Assembly (NCBI RefSeq): GCF_014127485.1
Contig: NZ_CP059903.1
Span: forward strand, 3,966,001 to 4,030,000
DNA: 64,000 bases
Reading direction: 5' to 3'
Source of the DNA: Nocardioides dongkuii
GTDB lineage: Bacteria; Actinomycetota; Actinomycetes; Propionibacteriales; Nocardioidaceae
Within the stretch, counting starts at the first letter, position 1. Every line of letters begins with the position of its first letter. Shown here piece after piece: positions 34,911-45,191 of this stretch. The position numbers and the translations under genes were made by a program. Under the pieces are notes generated by a model. The model made no database searches. It saw nothing but the letters and a program-made list of their open reading frames with translations, and was not told where the DNA came from.

Positions 34911-36365
34911 ATGACCACCTTCGCCGCCGACGTCCCCGGGCCCGTCCCGGCGCTGCCGCCCGCGGTCGACGAGCTCGGCCCGGCGCAGGTGCTGGCGCGG
35001 GCCGAGGAGTCGGTGGTGGCGCGACGGCTGGCGATCGTGACCGACCTCGAGCTGGTGCTGCGGTGGGCCGACCTGCACGGCGACGACCCGCAGGAGCGGC
35101 CCGGGGCGGTCCCGGCCTGGGCGGGGGGCGACCACCTCGTCGAGCTCGGCGGCGACGGCACCCCGCCGGTCCAGGACCTCTGTCTCGGCGAGCTCGCGAT
35201 CGCCCGCGGCACCCACGTGCTGTCCACCCGCTCGACCATGGCCGACGTCCTCGACCTGCGGCACCGGCTGCCGCGCCTGTGGCTGGCCGTCCGCTCGCTC
35301 GAGATCGAGCCGTGGGTGGCGGGCAAGGTGGCGTCGATGTCCCGCACCCTCGACCGGCACCAGGTCGCGCTGGTCGACGACAAGGTCGTCGCGGCCGTGG
35401 CCGAGGCACCGGGCCGGGTCCTGCGGATCGCCGAGGCCGCCGTCATCGAAGCCGACCCCGACGCCCACGCCGCCCGCCTCGAGGACGGACGTCGTCGCCG
35501 CGGGGTCGTGGTCACGCCCACCGACGAGCACGGCCTGCGCACCCTGATCGCCCGGCTCGAGGCGGGCGACGCGGTCTGGCTCGACGCCACCGTCGATCGC
35601 GTCGCCGACCACCTCCGCGCGCACCCCGGCCTCCGCCGCGAGCACCACCCCGATCTCCCGGAGCAGCCGAGCAAGGCCGAGCTCCGCGCGGTGGCCCTCG
35701 GCTGGCTGGCCCGTCCGCATGCGCTCGCCGCCCTGCTCGCCCAGATGGACGCCGCCGACGACAACGCTGCCGCCGACCTCCCGGAGGAGCCGACCGGGCT
35801 GCGGCAGCGCGTCGACCTCCACGTGCACCTCTCCGAGGCCGGGCTCACCGGCTGCGGGGTCGCCCGGGTCGAGGAGATCGGGCCGATGCTGCTCGACGAG
35901 GTACGCCGCCTGCTCGGCCACGCCCACGTCGAGCTGCACCCGGTCATCGACCTGCGCGAGAGCCGCTCGGTCAACGGCTACGAGCACCCCACCGACGTCC
36001 GCGACCGCGTGCTGGCCCGCCACCCGGGCGACGCCTTCCCGCACGCGACCACCCTGACCCGCACGGTCGACCTCGACCACGTCGTCCCCTACCGACCGCC
36101 CGCCCGCGGCGGTCCACCCGGCCAGACCGGCGACCACAACGCCGCCCCGCTGGCCCGGCGCAGCCACCGCACCAAGACCCACCGCCCCTACCGGGTCACC
36201 GCCGTCGCACCCGCCGGCTACGTCTGGACCACGCCGCACGGACTGCACCGCCACGTCGACCCCACCGGCACCCACCGGCTCGACGCCCACGACGCCTGGT
36301 CGCTCCGCCATCCCGGCGCGCTCGACGACGCGCTCGACCGGATCGAGGCTCGGCTCCGGCGCTAG
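34911..36365 (+). CDS. DUF222 domain HNH endonuclease-like protein (13E12 type), SOS-regulated
   Basis: 484 residues. The DUF222 region (ARAEESVVARRLAIVTDLELVLRWADL ... RHRLPRLWLAVRSLEIEPWVAGKVASM ... LDDKVV-type helices) is followed by a C-terminal HNH-like site (TVDLDHVVPY ... GQTGDHNAAPLARRSHRTKTH). Mycobacterial 13E12 repeat proteins share this plan and are known to be LexA-controlled. A perfect SOS box sits 13 nt upstream of the start. Probably a nuclease acting on DNA after damage or in mobile DNA. Its stop codon TAG is reused as the start of the -10-like hexamer of the next gene. Confidence 0.92.
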   Translation: MTTFAADVPGPVPALPPAVDELGPAQVLARAEESVVARRLAIVTDLELVLRWADLHGDDPQERPGAVPAWAGGDHLVELGGDGTPPVQDLCLGELAIARGTHVLSTRSTMADVLDLRHRLPRLWLAVRSLEIEPWVAGKVASMSRTLDRHQVALVDDKVVAAVAEAPGRVLRIAEAAVIEADPDAHAARLEDGRRRRGVVVTPTDEHGLRTLIARLEAGDAVWLDATVDRVADHLRAHPGLRREHHPDLPEQPSKAELRAVALGWLARPHALAALLAQMDAADDNAAADLPEEPTGLRQRVDLHVHLSEAGLTGCGVARVEEIGPMLLDEVRRLLGHAHVELHPVIDLRESRSVNGYEHPTDVRDRVLARHPGDAFPHATTLTRTVDLDHVVPYRPPARGGPPGQTGDHNAAPLARRSHRTKTHRPYRVTAVAPAGYVWTTPHGLHRHVDPTGTHRLDAHDAWSLRHPGALDDALDRIEARLRR

Positions 36366-36376
36366 GCTCCGGCCCC

Positions 36377-37189
36377 ATGGACGACCAGCAGCGGCTCGCG
36401 GCGTACGTCGAGGTCTGGTGGGAGGCGATCGGTGACCTGGTCGCGCTCCTCGACGACCTCCCCGACGAGGAGTGGTCCACTCCGACCGACCTCCCGGGCT
36501 GGGACGTGCAGGCCGTCGCCTCCCACATTGCCCACCTCGAGAGCATCCTGGCCGGCGGGCCCGAGGAGACCGCGGAGATCGGCGAGCCCGCGCACGTCAC
36601 CGGGTTCCTGGGCGCCTACACCGAGATCGGGGTGGTCACCCGCCGCGACCGCACGCCGCGCGAGATCGTCGAGGAGATCCGCACCGCGACCACGGCGCGG
36701 CACGAGGCGCTGCTCGCCGACCCGCCGACCGACGCCGCCGCCAAGCCCGAGGTGATCTTCGGCGGCGTGCCGTGGAGCTGGGAGACGCTGCTGCGCAACC
36801 GCCCGCTCGACGTGTGGATGCACGAGCAGGACGTCCGGCGCGCGGTCGGCCGGCCCGGTGGCATGGACGGCGCGCCGGCGCGGCACACCGCGGAGTACCT
36901 CGCCGAGAGCCTGGGCTACGTGCTCGCCAAGAAGGTCGGCGCTGCGCCCGGAACCACCGCGGTGCTGGAGATGGAGGGCAGCGCGCCGTTCGCGTTCGCG
37001 GTCAACGAGGCCGGCCGGGGCGAGCGGCTCGCGAGCCCGCCCGCCGCCGCCGACGTCACTCTCCGGATGGACCGCGAGAGCTTCATCTGCCTCGCCGGCG
37101 GCCGCCGTCCCGCTCCCGGCAGCGTGAGTGTCGTCGGCGACGACGACCTCGGCCAGCGGATGCTCGGCGCGATGGCGACCACGCCGTGA
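36377..37189 (+). CDS. mycothiol-dependent maleylpyruvate isomerase family enzyme
   Basis: 270 residues of the MDMPI/DinB-like family. The metal-binding helices are LVALLDDLPDEEWSTPTDLPGWDVQAVASHIAHLES (His) and NRPLDVWMHEQDVRRAVGRP (His, Glu), followed by an SCP2-like C-terminal domain (TLRMDRESFICLAGGRRP). These enzymes use mycothiol as cofactor. The substrate is uncertain; the family is broad. TAGGCT, 8 nt before the ATG, begins with the stop codon of the upstream gene. The SDR gene overlaps its end (GTGA). Confidence 0.9.
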   Translation: MDDQQRLAAYVEVWWEAIGDLVALLDDLPDEEWSTPTDLPGWDVQAVASHIAHLESILAGGPEETAEIGEPAHVTGFLGAYTEIGVVTRRDRTPREIVEEIRTATTARHEALLADPPTDAAAKPEVIFGGVPWSWETLLRNRPLDVWMHEQDVRRAVGRPGGMDGAPARHTAEYLAESLGYVLAKKVGAAPGTTAVLEMEGSAPFAFAVNEAGRGERLASPPAAADVTLRMDRESFICLAGGRRPAPGSVSVVGDDDLGQRMLGAMATTP

Positions 37190-38118
37190 CCGCCGCCGAC
37201 TCCTGGACCCTCGCCGACATGCCCGACCAGGGCGGCCGCACCGTCCTGGTCACCGGCACCAGCGTCGGCGGCCTGGGCCACCACACCGCCCTCGAGCTGG
37301 CCCGGCGCGGGGCGCGCGTCGTGCTCGCCGGCCGCACCGAGCGCAAGCTCGCCGAGACCGACGAGGCGATCCGCGGCGAGGTGCCGCACGCCGAGCTCGA
37401 GCACCTCACCGTCGACCTCGCCAGCCTGTCCTCGGTACGCCGCGGCGCGGCCGAGGCGGCGCGCCTCGGGCCGCTGGACGTGCTGGTCAACAACGCCGGC
37501 GTCATGGGCACGCCGTACTCCCGCACCGAGGACGGCCTCGAGCAGCAGATGGCGACCAACCACTTCGGCCCGTTCCTGCTCACCGGCCTGCTGCTGCCGC
37601 AGCTCGTCGCGAGCGGGTCCGCCACGGTGGTCGCGGTGTCCTCCCAGTTCCACCGCTACGCGAGATCGGCCCCGCTGGGCGACCCGCGCGCCGAGGGCCG
37701 CTACTCGCGCTGGCCGGCGTACGCGCAGAGCAAGCTCGCCAACCTGCTGTTCACCTACGAGCTCGACCGGCGCGCCCGCCGGGCCGGGCTGCCGGTGCGC
37801 GCGCTCGCCGCGCACCCCGGGTTCGCCGGCACCCACCTCGCCGCCAACGGCCAGCTGGGCCGGTCGCGGGGCGGCATCGCCACCATCCTCGACGCCGCCG
37901 TGCGGGCGGTGTCCCAGTCGGCCGCGGCCGGCGCCCTCCCCACGCTGATGGCGGCCACCGCCGACCTGCCCGGGGGCACGTACTGCGGCCCCGGCGGCCC
38001 CGCCGAGATGTCCGGGGCTCCGCGGGTGGTGAGCAGCAACCGCCTCTCGCACGACGAGGACGCCCAGCGCCGGTTGTGGGACCTCAGCGAGGACGTCACC
38101 GGGATCCGCTACCCCTGA
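37186..38118 (+). CDS. short-chain dehydrogenase/reductase
   Basis: 310 residues. The cofactor site TVLVTGTSVGGLGHHTALELARRGARVVLAGR is a TGxxxGxG variant (retinol dehydrogenase-like). Then VDLASLSSV, NNAGVMGTPYSRTEDGLEQQMATNHFGPFLLT and the catalytic Ser/Tyr/Lys in VAVSSQFH ... YAQSKLANLL. Probably NADP-dependent; substrate unknown. It is coupled to the isomerase gene by a 4-bp overlap, so the two may act on the same compound. Confidence 0.92.
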   Translation: MTAADSWTLADMPDQGGRTVLVTGTSVGGLGHHTALELARRGARVVLAGRTERKLAETDEAIRGEVPHAELEHLTVDLASLSSVRRGAAEAARLGPLDVLVNNAGVMGTPYSRTEDGLEQQMATNHFGPFLLTGLLLPQLVASGSATVVAVSSQFHRYARSAPLGDPRAEGRYSRWPAYAQSKLANLLFTYELDRRARRAGLPVRALAAHPGFAGTHLAANGQLGRSRGGIATILDAAVRAVSQSAAAGALPTLMAATADLPGGTYCGPGGPAEMSGAPRVVSSNRLSHDEDAQRRLWDLSEDVTGIRYP

Positions 38119-38119
38119 C

Positions 38120-38770
38120 ATGGCCGCCCACGACCCCAGCCAGGTGTGGGACCTCCGCGTCGACGGCCGCGCCCACCGCGTCGAGGTGCACGGCTCGCTC
38201 TCGCGGCGGATCTCGTGGCTGGTCGACGGCGCCGAGGTGGGCGCCACGAAGTCGAGCGACGACCGGGTGACCGTGACCGCCGAGGAGCCCGACCTCGGGA
38301 AGGTGCGGCTGCGGTTCGGCGGCGGCGGCCGGCCGCGGCGCGCGACGCTGGTGCGGCCCGGGCACGAGGACCTCGACCTGGTGCCCGCGCCCGGGTCGCC
38401 GGCGGCTGCCCACGAGGAGCGGGTCCGCGCCCACCCCACGCGCTACGCGCTCCTCCAGACCGTGGTCGGGGTGGTGACCGTCGTCGGCCCGATCCTGGTG
38501 ACCGTCCTGCTCGCGCGCCTCGCGCTCTCGCTGCCGCTCCCCGACGTACCCCTGCCGGACCTGCCGGACCTGCCCAGCCCCGACCTGCCGTCGCTCCCGC
38601 GCCCCGACCTGCCCGACGTCTCCCTGCCCGGCTGGCTGCGCGCGGTGCTCGACAAGGCCGGCTACGTCTGGCCGGTGCTGCTGGCGGTCGTGCTCGCGCG
38701 GGGCGAGGTGCGCCGCCGGCGGCGCCAGGACGAGCTGCGCCGGCAGCACCAGGGGGACGAGCAGGACTAG
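38120..38770 (+). CDS. membrane protein with Leu-Pro-Asp repeat loop
   Basis: 216 residues. A soluble N-terminal beta-type domain (WDLRVDGRAHRVEVHGSLSRRISWLVDGAEVG) is followed by one helix (LLQTVVGVVTVVGPILVTVLLARLAL), a loop of LPDLPDLP-type repeats, and a second helix (AGYVWPVLLAVVLARGEVRRRR). The repeat loop probably lies outside the membrane. Function unknown. It starts 1 nt after the SDR stop and its own stop TAG is inside the CTAG shared with the opposing gene. Confidence 0.8.
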   Translation: MAAHDPSQVWDLRVDGRAHRVEVHGSLSRRISWLVDGAEVGATKSSDDRVTVTAEEPDLGKVRLRFGGGGRPRRATLVRPGHEDLDLVPAPGSPAAAHEERVRAHPTRYALLQTVVGVVTVVGPILVTVLLARLALSLPLPDVPLPDLPDLPSPDLPSLPRPDLPDVSLPGWLRAVLDKAGYVWPVLLAVVLARGEVRRRRRQDELRRQHQGDEQD

Positions 38771-40377
38771 CCCCGGTCCCGCACCCGCACCATCCCGGCC
38801 ATCGTGGCGACGTACGCCGAGCCGTCGGGCCCCAGCGTGACCGCGGCGTAGTGGTTGTTGAACATCGCGCCGAGGCCGGTGCGCACCGAGAACGCCCGCC
38901 GTCCGGTGCGGGCGTCGATCGCGGTGAGGTACCAGGCGTTCACGCCCCACCAGCTCGGGCGCTTGGTGTAGGCGTAGACCAGGCCGGTCGCCAGCGACGC
39001 CTTCGGGACCGAGGTCGGCGCCGTCTCCGGGGAGGTCCACACGACCTCGCACTCGCCCTCGGCCACGTCGACCCGGGCGAGCCCCGCGGACGTCGTCCGG
39101 CCCAGGAGCGTGCTCCACGGCCCGGAGTACCCGTGGTTGTTCTCGACCACGACCCCGTCGCCGACCGCGACCAGCGAGTTGTCGGTGGCGCTCTCCCCCT
39201 CCTCGAACACCGCCGCGCGACAGACCTCGGCGCCGTCGTCGGTGCGCAGGAAGACCACGTGCATCCGCCGGTCGGCGTTGTCGGTGATCGCGACCAGCCC
39301 GCCCGGCAGCAGGGTCGGGGTGGTGCCGCTGCCCCGGCTGAGCTGGCCGGGCTTCTGCTCCGTGCCGCGGTCGTACGCCGTCCGCCACCGCACCACGGGC
39401 ACGTCCCGGCGGTCGTCGGCGGCGAGCTTGTAGAGCGCCTCGACGGTCACGACGTACACCCCGCCGTCCGCCCCGGTGCTGATCGAGTTCGCGATCTCCT
39501 CGCCCAGGTCGAGCGTCCGGACCACCGGGTCCGCGTCACCCTCGCCCGGCACCACGGTGCCGACGGTGCCGTCCCGGGTGACCCACCAGATCCGGCCCTC
39601 CCAGTCGGGCAGCAGCGCGATCAGGCAGTCGCCGTCGGGCACGGCCGAGGAGAGGTCGTAGCTGGCGTCGACGGTGAGGTCGGGGTCGCCCGCGCCGTCG
39701 TCGGTCGCGACGACCAGGATCCGCTGGTCGGTCGTCGCCACGACCGCGCGGTCCTCGTCGTCGAGGTAGAAGTAGGAGCCGCCGCAGAGGTCCTCCCAGG
39801 GGCGCTTCCCGGTGTCGCCGGAACGCGCGGGCAGGTCCTTGGTGACCAGCGGCCGCATCGACTCGGGGTCGAGGACGTGCAGCGTCGGGCCGGACAGGTC
39901 GCCGCAGAGCGCCACGATCCGGTCGTGCTCGTCGAAGGCGAGCGTCGCGCACTCCTCCAGCCCATACCAGGCCGTGTCGACCTCGGGCGAGTCACCGAGC
40001 GGGCCCGGGCCGGCGTACGCGTCGCTCGCCCAGGCGTCGTTGTGCATGGAGCTGCGGCCGTTGGGCGCCAGCCCGGGGTGCTGCGGCACCTCCATCGGGA
40101 TCGGCTCGGCCCGCGCCGGCCGGCCGAGGTACGACGGGGCCACGAGGGTGCCGGAGCCGGGCGGGATCGGCAGCCAGCCGTCGGGGACCAGCACCACGAG
40201 CCCGGTGACGACCACGGCCGCGGCGAGGCCGATCGCGACGACCCGCCGGCTGGGACGCAGCCACGCCCGCACCCGGGGCACGAGGAGGGCGCCGCCGGCG
40301 ACCAGCAGGACGACCGGGCCGAGCAGGTGGTGCAGCAGCACGACCCCGAGCAGGGCGAGCGTGCGCTGGAACCTCAC
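38767..40377 (-). CDS. membrane-anchored beta-propeller-like protein
   Basis: 536 residues. The GTG start overlaps the upstream hydratase stop (TAGTG). Two N-terminal helices (LALLGVVLLHHLLGPVVLLVAGGALL and VVAIGLAAAVVVTGLVVLV) are followed by a large extracytoplasmic region with repeated blade-like units (ILVVATDDG, IWWVTRDGTVGTV, GGVYVVTVEALYKL, AYVATMAGMVRV), resembling PQQ-type propellers. Four or more cysteines could form disulfides. No catalytic motif seen; sensor or scaffold roles are possible. Confidence 0.78.
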   Translation of the reverse strand: MRFQRTLALLGVVLLHHLLGPVVLLVAGGALLVPRVRAWLRPSRRVVAIGLAAAVVVTGLVVLVPDGWLPIPPGSGTLVAPSYLGRPARAEPIPMEVPQHPGLAPNGRSSMHNDAWASDAYAGPGPLGDSPEVDTAWYGLEECATLAFDEHDRIVALCGDLSGPTLHVLDPESMRPLVTKDLPARSGDTGKRPWEDLCGGSYFYLDDEDRAVVATTDQRILVVATDDGAGDPDLTVDASYDLSSAVPDGDCLIALLPDWEGRIWWVTRDGTVGTVVPGEGDADPVVRTLDLGEEIANSISTGADGGVYVVTVEALYKLAADDRRDVPVVRWRTAYDRGTEQKPGQLSRGSGTTPTLLPGGLVAITDNADRRMHVVFLRTDDGAEVCRAAVFEEGESATDNSLVAVGDGVVVENNHGYSGPWSTLLGRTTSAGLARVDVAEGECEVVWTSPETAPTSVPKASLATGLVYAYTKRPSWWGVNAWYLTAIDARTGRRAFSVRTGLGAMFNNHYAAVTLGPDGSAYVATMAGMVRVRDRG

Positions 40378-41186
40378 TACCGACGGGCCCGGGGGCCGAA
40401 CTCGGGGGTGGTCTTGCCGAACGCCGCCGCGCGGGCGACGACGGTGTTGCGCGCGGCGAGCAGGAAGGCCTGCTCGATCCGCTCCCGGGCGAAGGTGTGG
40501 CGCGGGCCCGAGCTCCAGGTCTGCTCGAAGAGCCGCTTGGCGGCGGCGAGCTGGTCGGGCGAGCGCTCCCGCAGCCGGGCGGCGAGGGCGAGGGCGGCGG
40601 CGACGGGGTCGGCGTCGAGCTCGGTGACCAGCCCGAGGTCGTGGGCCTCCTTGCCGGAGACCACCTCGGCGGTCATCGTCAGCCGCTTGGCCGTGTCGAT
40701 GCCGACCAGCTGCGCCAGGCTGCGGACGCCCGACATGTCGGGGATGATCCCCCACTTGCCCTCGAGCACCGACCAGCGCGAGTCGGGGGTGGCGATCCGG
40801 AAGTCGGCCGCGAGCGCGATCTGCAGGCCGCCGCCGAGGCAGTGCCCGTGGACGGCGGCGATGACCGGCACCGGCAGCCGGCGCCAGGCCCAGCACGCCT
40901 CCTGGAAGGTGTTGGTCCCGCGCCAGGGCCGGGGCACGAACGCCGTCGCGATCCGTACGGGCTCCTTGAGCACCGTGCCGAAGTCGAGCCCGGCGCAGAA
41001 CGCGTCACCCTCCCCCGCGACGACGACCGCGCGCAGGTGGCGGTCGCGCCGCAGCGTGCGGGCGGTCGCGACCAGGTCGTCGAGCATGTCGAGGGTCAGG
41101 GCGTTGAGCTTGTCGGGCCGGTCCAGCCGGACGTGCGCGATGCCGTCCTGGACCGAGCACGAGATGGACGACGGGCGCTGCGACAT
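40377..41186 (-). CDS. enoyl-CoA hydratase/isomerase family protein
   Basis: 269 residues. Crotonase fold: HVRLDRPDKLNALTLDMLDDL, AVVVAGEGDAFCAGLDFG (first oxyanion-hole peptide), PVIAAVHGHCLGGGLQIALAADFRIATPDSRWSVLEGKWGIIPDMSGVRSLAQLVG. The second catalytic Glu position (E in LEGKWGI) and Asp of PDMSG are present. It probably hydrates enoyl-CoA in beta-oxidation or acts on another acyl-CoA. ATG 41186 is preferred over 41198 because CATGAT ends 7 nt upstream. It is coupled to the downstream propeller gene by a 1-bp overlap, an odd pairing. Confidence 0.92.
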   Translation of the reverse strand: MSQRPSSISCSVQDGIAHVRLDRPDKLNALTLDMLDDLVATARTLRRDRHLRAVVVAGEGDAFCAGLDFGTVLKEPVRIATAFVPRPWRGTNTFQEACWAWRRLPVPVIAAVHGHCLGGGLQIALAADFRIATPDSRWSVLEGKWGIIPDMSGVRSLAQLVGIDTAKRLTMTAEVVSGKEAHDLGLVTELDADPVAAALALAARLRERSPDQLAAAKRLFEQTWSSGPRHTFARERIEQAFLLAARNTVVARAAAFGKTTPEFGPRARR

Positions 41187-41418
41187 GCGGGGGATCATGC
41201 CATCCGGCCGCGCCGCGGCGGCGGCGGATCGTCGGTGAGCGTGTGCCAGGTCTCGTCGGCCCAGGGGGATTCTGCGGACGGCTGGGGATGCCATATCTTG
41301 CACATCGCGGCGGCCGTCGGTGCACGACTTCCTGCCAATCCCCCCCGATGTCGGCAGTGGGTCTCCGACGGTCGCCGCCTCCACGCGTCAGCGCACCGCC
41401 GCTGGGCATGATGACCCC

Positions 41419-43056
<1,638 letters not shown>

Positions 43057-43063
43057 GCCCGGG

Positions 43064-43297
43064 TCAGGAGTAGCGGTGGCTCTTCGCCGCGTGCCCCTGC
43101 TCGCGGGTGCAGGTGCGGCCGCTCATGTTGCGGTGGCCGCAGAGCCCCTCCGCGGCCGGCTCCTCGGCGGAGGCCGCCGGCTTCGCGGCAGCCGGCTTGG
43201 CGGCGGCCGCCTTGGTGGGCTTCGCCGCGCCCGAACGCTTCTGCGCCTCGGCGTACCGGGCCTCGCGCATCGCCCGCAGGCCGTCCATCTTGCTCAT
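43064..43297 (-). CDS. small Ala/Lys-rich protein with C-terminal Cys-His motif
   Basis: 77 residues. Ala/Lys/Pro low-complexity centre (KPTKAAAAKPAAAKPAAS), then a conserved-looking tail CGHRNMSGRTCTREQGHAAKSHRYS, where Cys-x-His, Cys and two His could form one zinc site. Its stop lies 7 nt from pgm's and its start is 63 nt from the divergent ABC gene. A role is not known. Confidence 0.65.
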   Translation of the reverse strand: MSKMDGLRAMREARYAEAQKRSGAAKPTKAAAAKPAAAKPAASAEEPAAEGLCGHRNMSGRTCTREQGHAAKSHRYS

Positions 43298-43360
43298 CGT
43301 CGCTTCACGGGGACCACTTTAGGCCTCGCCACCGACACCCGGGTCCCCCAGGATGGGTCC

Positions 43361-44293
43361 GTGACCGTGATCGAGACCGTGGGGCTGACCAAGTCCTACC
43401 CGCGCGTCACCGCGCTCGACCGGCTCGACCTCAGCATCGGCGAGGGCGTCACCGGGCTGGTGGGCGCCAACGGCGCCGGCAAGTCGACGCTCATCAAGAT
43501 CCTGCTGGGGCTGGTCCCGGCGAGCGGCGGCACGGCCCGGGTGCTCAACCACGACGTGGCGAGCGAGGGTGCGGCGATCCGGGCGCTGGTCGGCTACATG
43601 CCCGAGCACGACTGCCTGCCCGCCGACGTCTCCGCCAGCGACCTGGTCGTGCACCTGGGCCAGATGTCCGGCCTGCCGTACGCCGCCGCCCGCGAGCGGG
43701 CCTCCGACGTGCTGCGGCACGTGGGGCTGGCCGAGGAGCGGTACCGCCCCATCGGGGGCTACTCCACCGGCATGAAGCAGCGCGCCAAGCTCGCCCAGGC
43801 GCTGGTGCACGACCCCCGGCTGGTGCTGCTCGACGAGCCCACCAACGGCCTGGACCCGGCCTCCCGCGACGACATGCTCGCGCTCGTGCGCCGGATCGGC
43901 ACCGACTTCGGCATCGCGGTGCTGGTCACCTCGCACCTGCTCGGCGAGCTGGAGCGGGTCAGCGACCACGTGGTGGTGCTCGACGGCGGCCGGCTGCTGC
44001 GCTCCTCGGCCACCACCGACTTCCTGCACGCCACGGGGAGCCTGCTCGTCGAGGTGCAGGGCCGCACCGACGCGGACCGGCTGCTCGGGCAGGCGCTGGT
44101 GGACGCCGGGCTCACCGCGCGGCCGGCGGAGGGCCGGCTGGTCGAGGTCGACGTCCGCGACGAGCACACCCGCGACGTCGTCCGCGACCTCGTCGTCGAC
44201 CTCGGGCTGGGCCTGGTGCGGATGCAGGAGCGGCACCACCGCATCGAGGACGTCTTCCGCGAGGGGGGTGCCGGCCATGTCCAGCCCGTCTGA
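43361..44293 (+). CDS. ABC transporter ATPase (first pair)
   Basis: 310 residues. Walker A GANGAGKST, signature YSTGMKQRAKLAQAL, Walker B LVLLDEPTNGLDP, H-loop TSHLL. The C-terminal 90 residues are a regulatory extension. The GTG start is 6 nt after CAGGAT (leaderless). First gene of a four-gene operon ATPase-permease-ATPase-permease with overlaps. Confidence 0.95.
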   Translation: MTVIETVGLTKSYPRVTALDRLDLSIGEGVTGLVGANGAGKSTLIKILLGLVPASGGTARVLNHDVASEGAAIRALVGYMPEHDCLPADVSASDLVVHLGQMSGLPYAAARERASDVLRHVGLAEERYRPIGGYSTGMKQRAKLAQALVHDPRLVLLDEPTNGLDPASRDDMLALVRRIGTDFGIAVLVTSHLLGELERVSDHVVVLDGGRLLRSSATTDFLHATGSLLVEVQGRTDADRLLGQALVDAGLTARPAEGRLVEVDVRDEHTRDVVRDLVVDLGLGLVRMQERHHRIEDVFREGGAGHVQPV

Positions 44294-45191
44294 GGCCCCG
44301 TCCGAGGTCCCGTCGGGCGTCATCCACGACCTCGGCTACCGCCGGTACCGCGGGCCGCGGCTCGGCGAGCGCGCGGTCGCCTGGGCGTTCTTCCTGACCG
44401 GCCTGCGCAACACCTACGGGCTGGGCCGGTCGGCGCGCTCCAAGGCGCTGCCGATGGTCCTGCTGGGCCTGATGCTGCTGCCGGCGCTGATCCTGGTCGG
44501 CGTGCTGGTGCAGGCCCAGGACCTGCTCGGCCTGGACAGCCAGATCGTGGCGTACTCGACGTACCCGATCACCACGCAGCTGCTGATCTCGGTCTTCGTC
44601 GCCGCGCAGGCGCCGGCGCTGATCTCGCGCGACCTGCGCTTCCGCAGCATCACGCTCTACCTCTCCCGGCCGATGCGGCGGGTGACGTACGTGCTGGTCC
44701 GGCTGGCGTCACTGACCGTCGCGACCTTCGTGCTGATCGCCGCGCCGCTGCTGCTGATGTACGTCGGCGGGCTGCTCGCCGACCTGCCGTTCGGCCGCGA
44801 GACCGAGCGGTTCCTCGGAGGGGTCGTGGGGGCGCTGCTGCTCGCGCCCTGCCTGGCGTCGATGTCGGCGGTGGTCGCGGCGCTGACCGTCCGGCGCGGC
44901 CTCGCGGTCGCGGCGGTGATCGTGGTGCTGCTGGTGACCTACACGGTGGTCTCGACGATCCAGGGCATCTCCTCGGAGACCGGCGACGAGACGGTGGGCG
45001 AGGTCGCCGGGCTGTTCTCGCCGTACACGCTGGTCAACGGGGTGCAGGCGTTCCTCTTCGACTCCCCGGCCGCCACCCCGACGCCGCCGGAGGGCACGGC
45101 GATGGGGCTGCTGTACGTCGCCACGACGCTGCTGGTCGTGCTGGGCGCGATCGGCCTGCTGATGCTGCGCTACCGGAAGGTCGGCCCATGA
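44277..45191 (+). CDS. ABC-2 type permease (first pair)
   Basis: 304 residues. It begins with a conserved short motif VIHDLGYRRYRGPRLGE before six helices (LPMVLLGLMLLPALILVGVLV; LLISVFVAAQAPALISRDLRFRSITLYLSRPMRR; the EX-like loop; VVAALTVRRGLAVAAVIVVLLVTYTVV; LLYVATTLLVVLGAIGLLML). The start overlaps the ATPase gene; ATG 44277 has AGGGGGG upstream. Partner of the first ATPase; substrate unknown. Confidence 0.92.
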   Translation: MSSPSEAPSEVPSGVIHDLGYRRYRGPRLGERAVAWAFFLTGLRNTYGLGRSARSKALPMVLLGLMLLPALILVGVLVQAQDLLGLDSQIVAYSTYPITTQLLISVFVAAQAPALISRDLRFRSITLYLSRPMRRVTYVLVRLASLTVATFVLIAAPLLLMYVGGLLADLPFGRETERFLGGVVGALLLAPCLASMSAVVAALTVRRGLAVAAVIVVLLVTYTVVSTIQGISSETGDETVGEVAGLFSPYTLVNGVQAFLFDSPAATPTPPEGTAMGLLYVATTLLVVLGAIGLLMLRYRKVGP

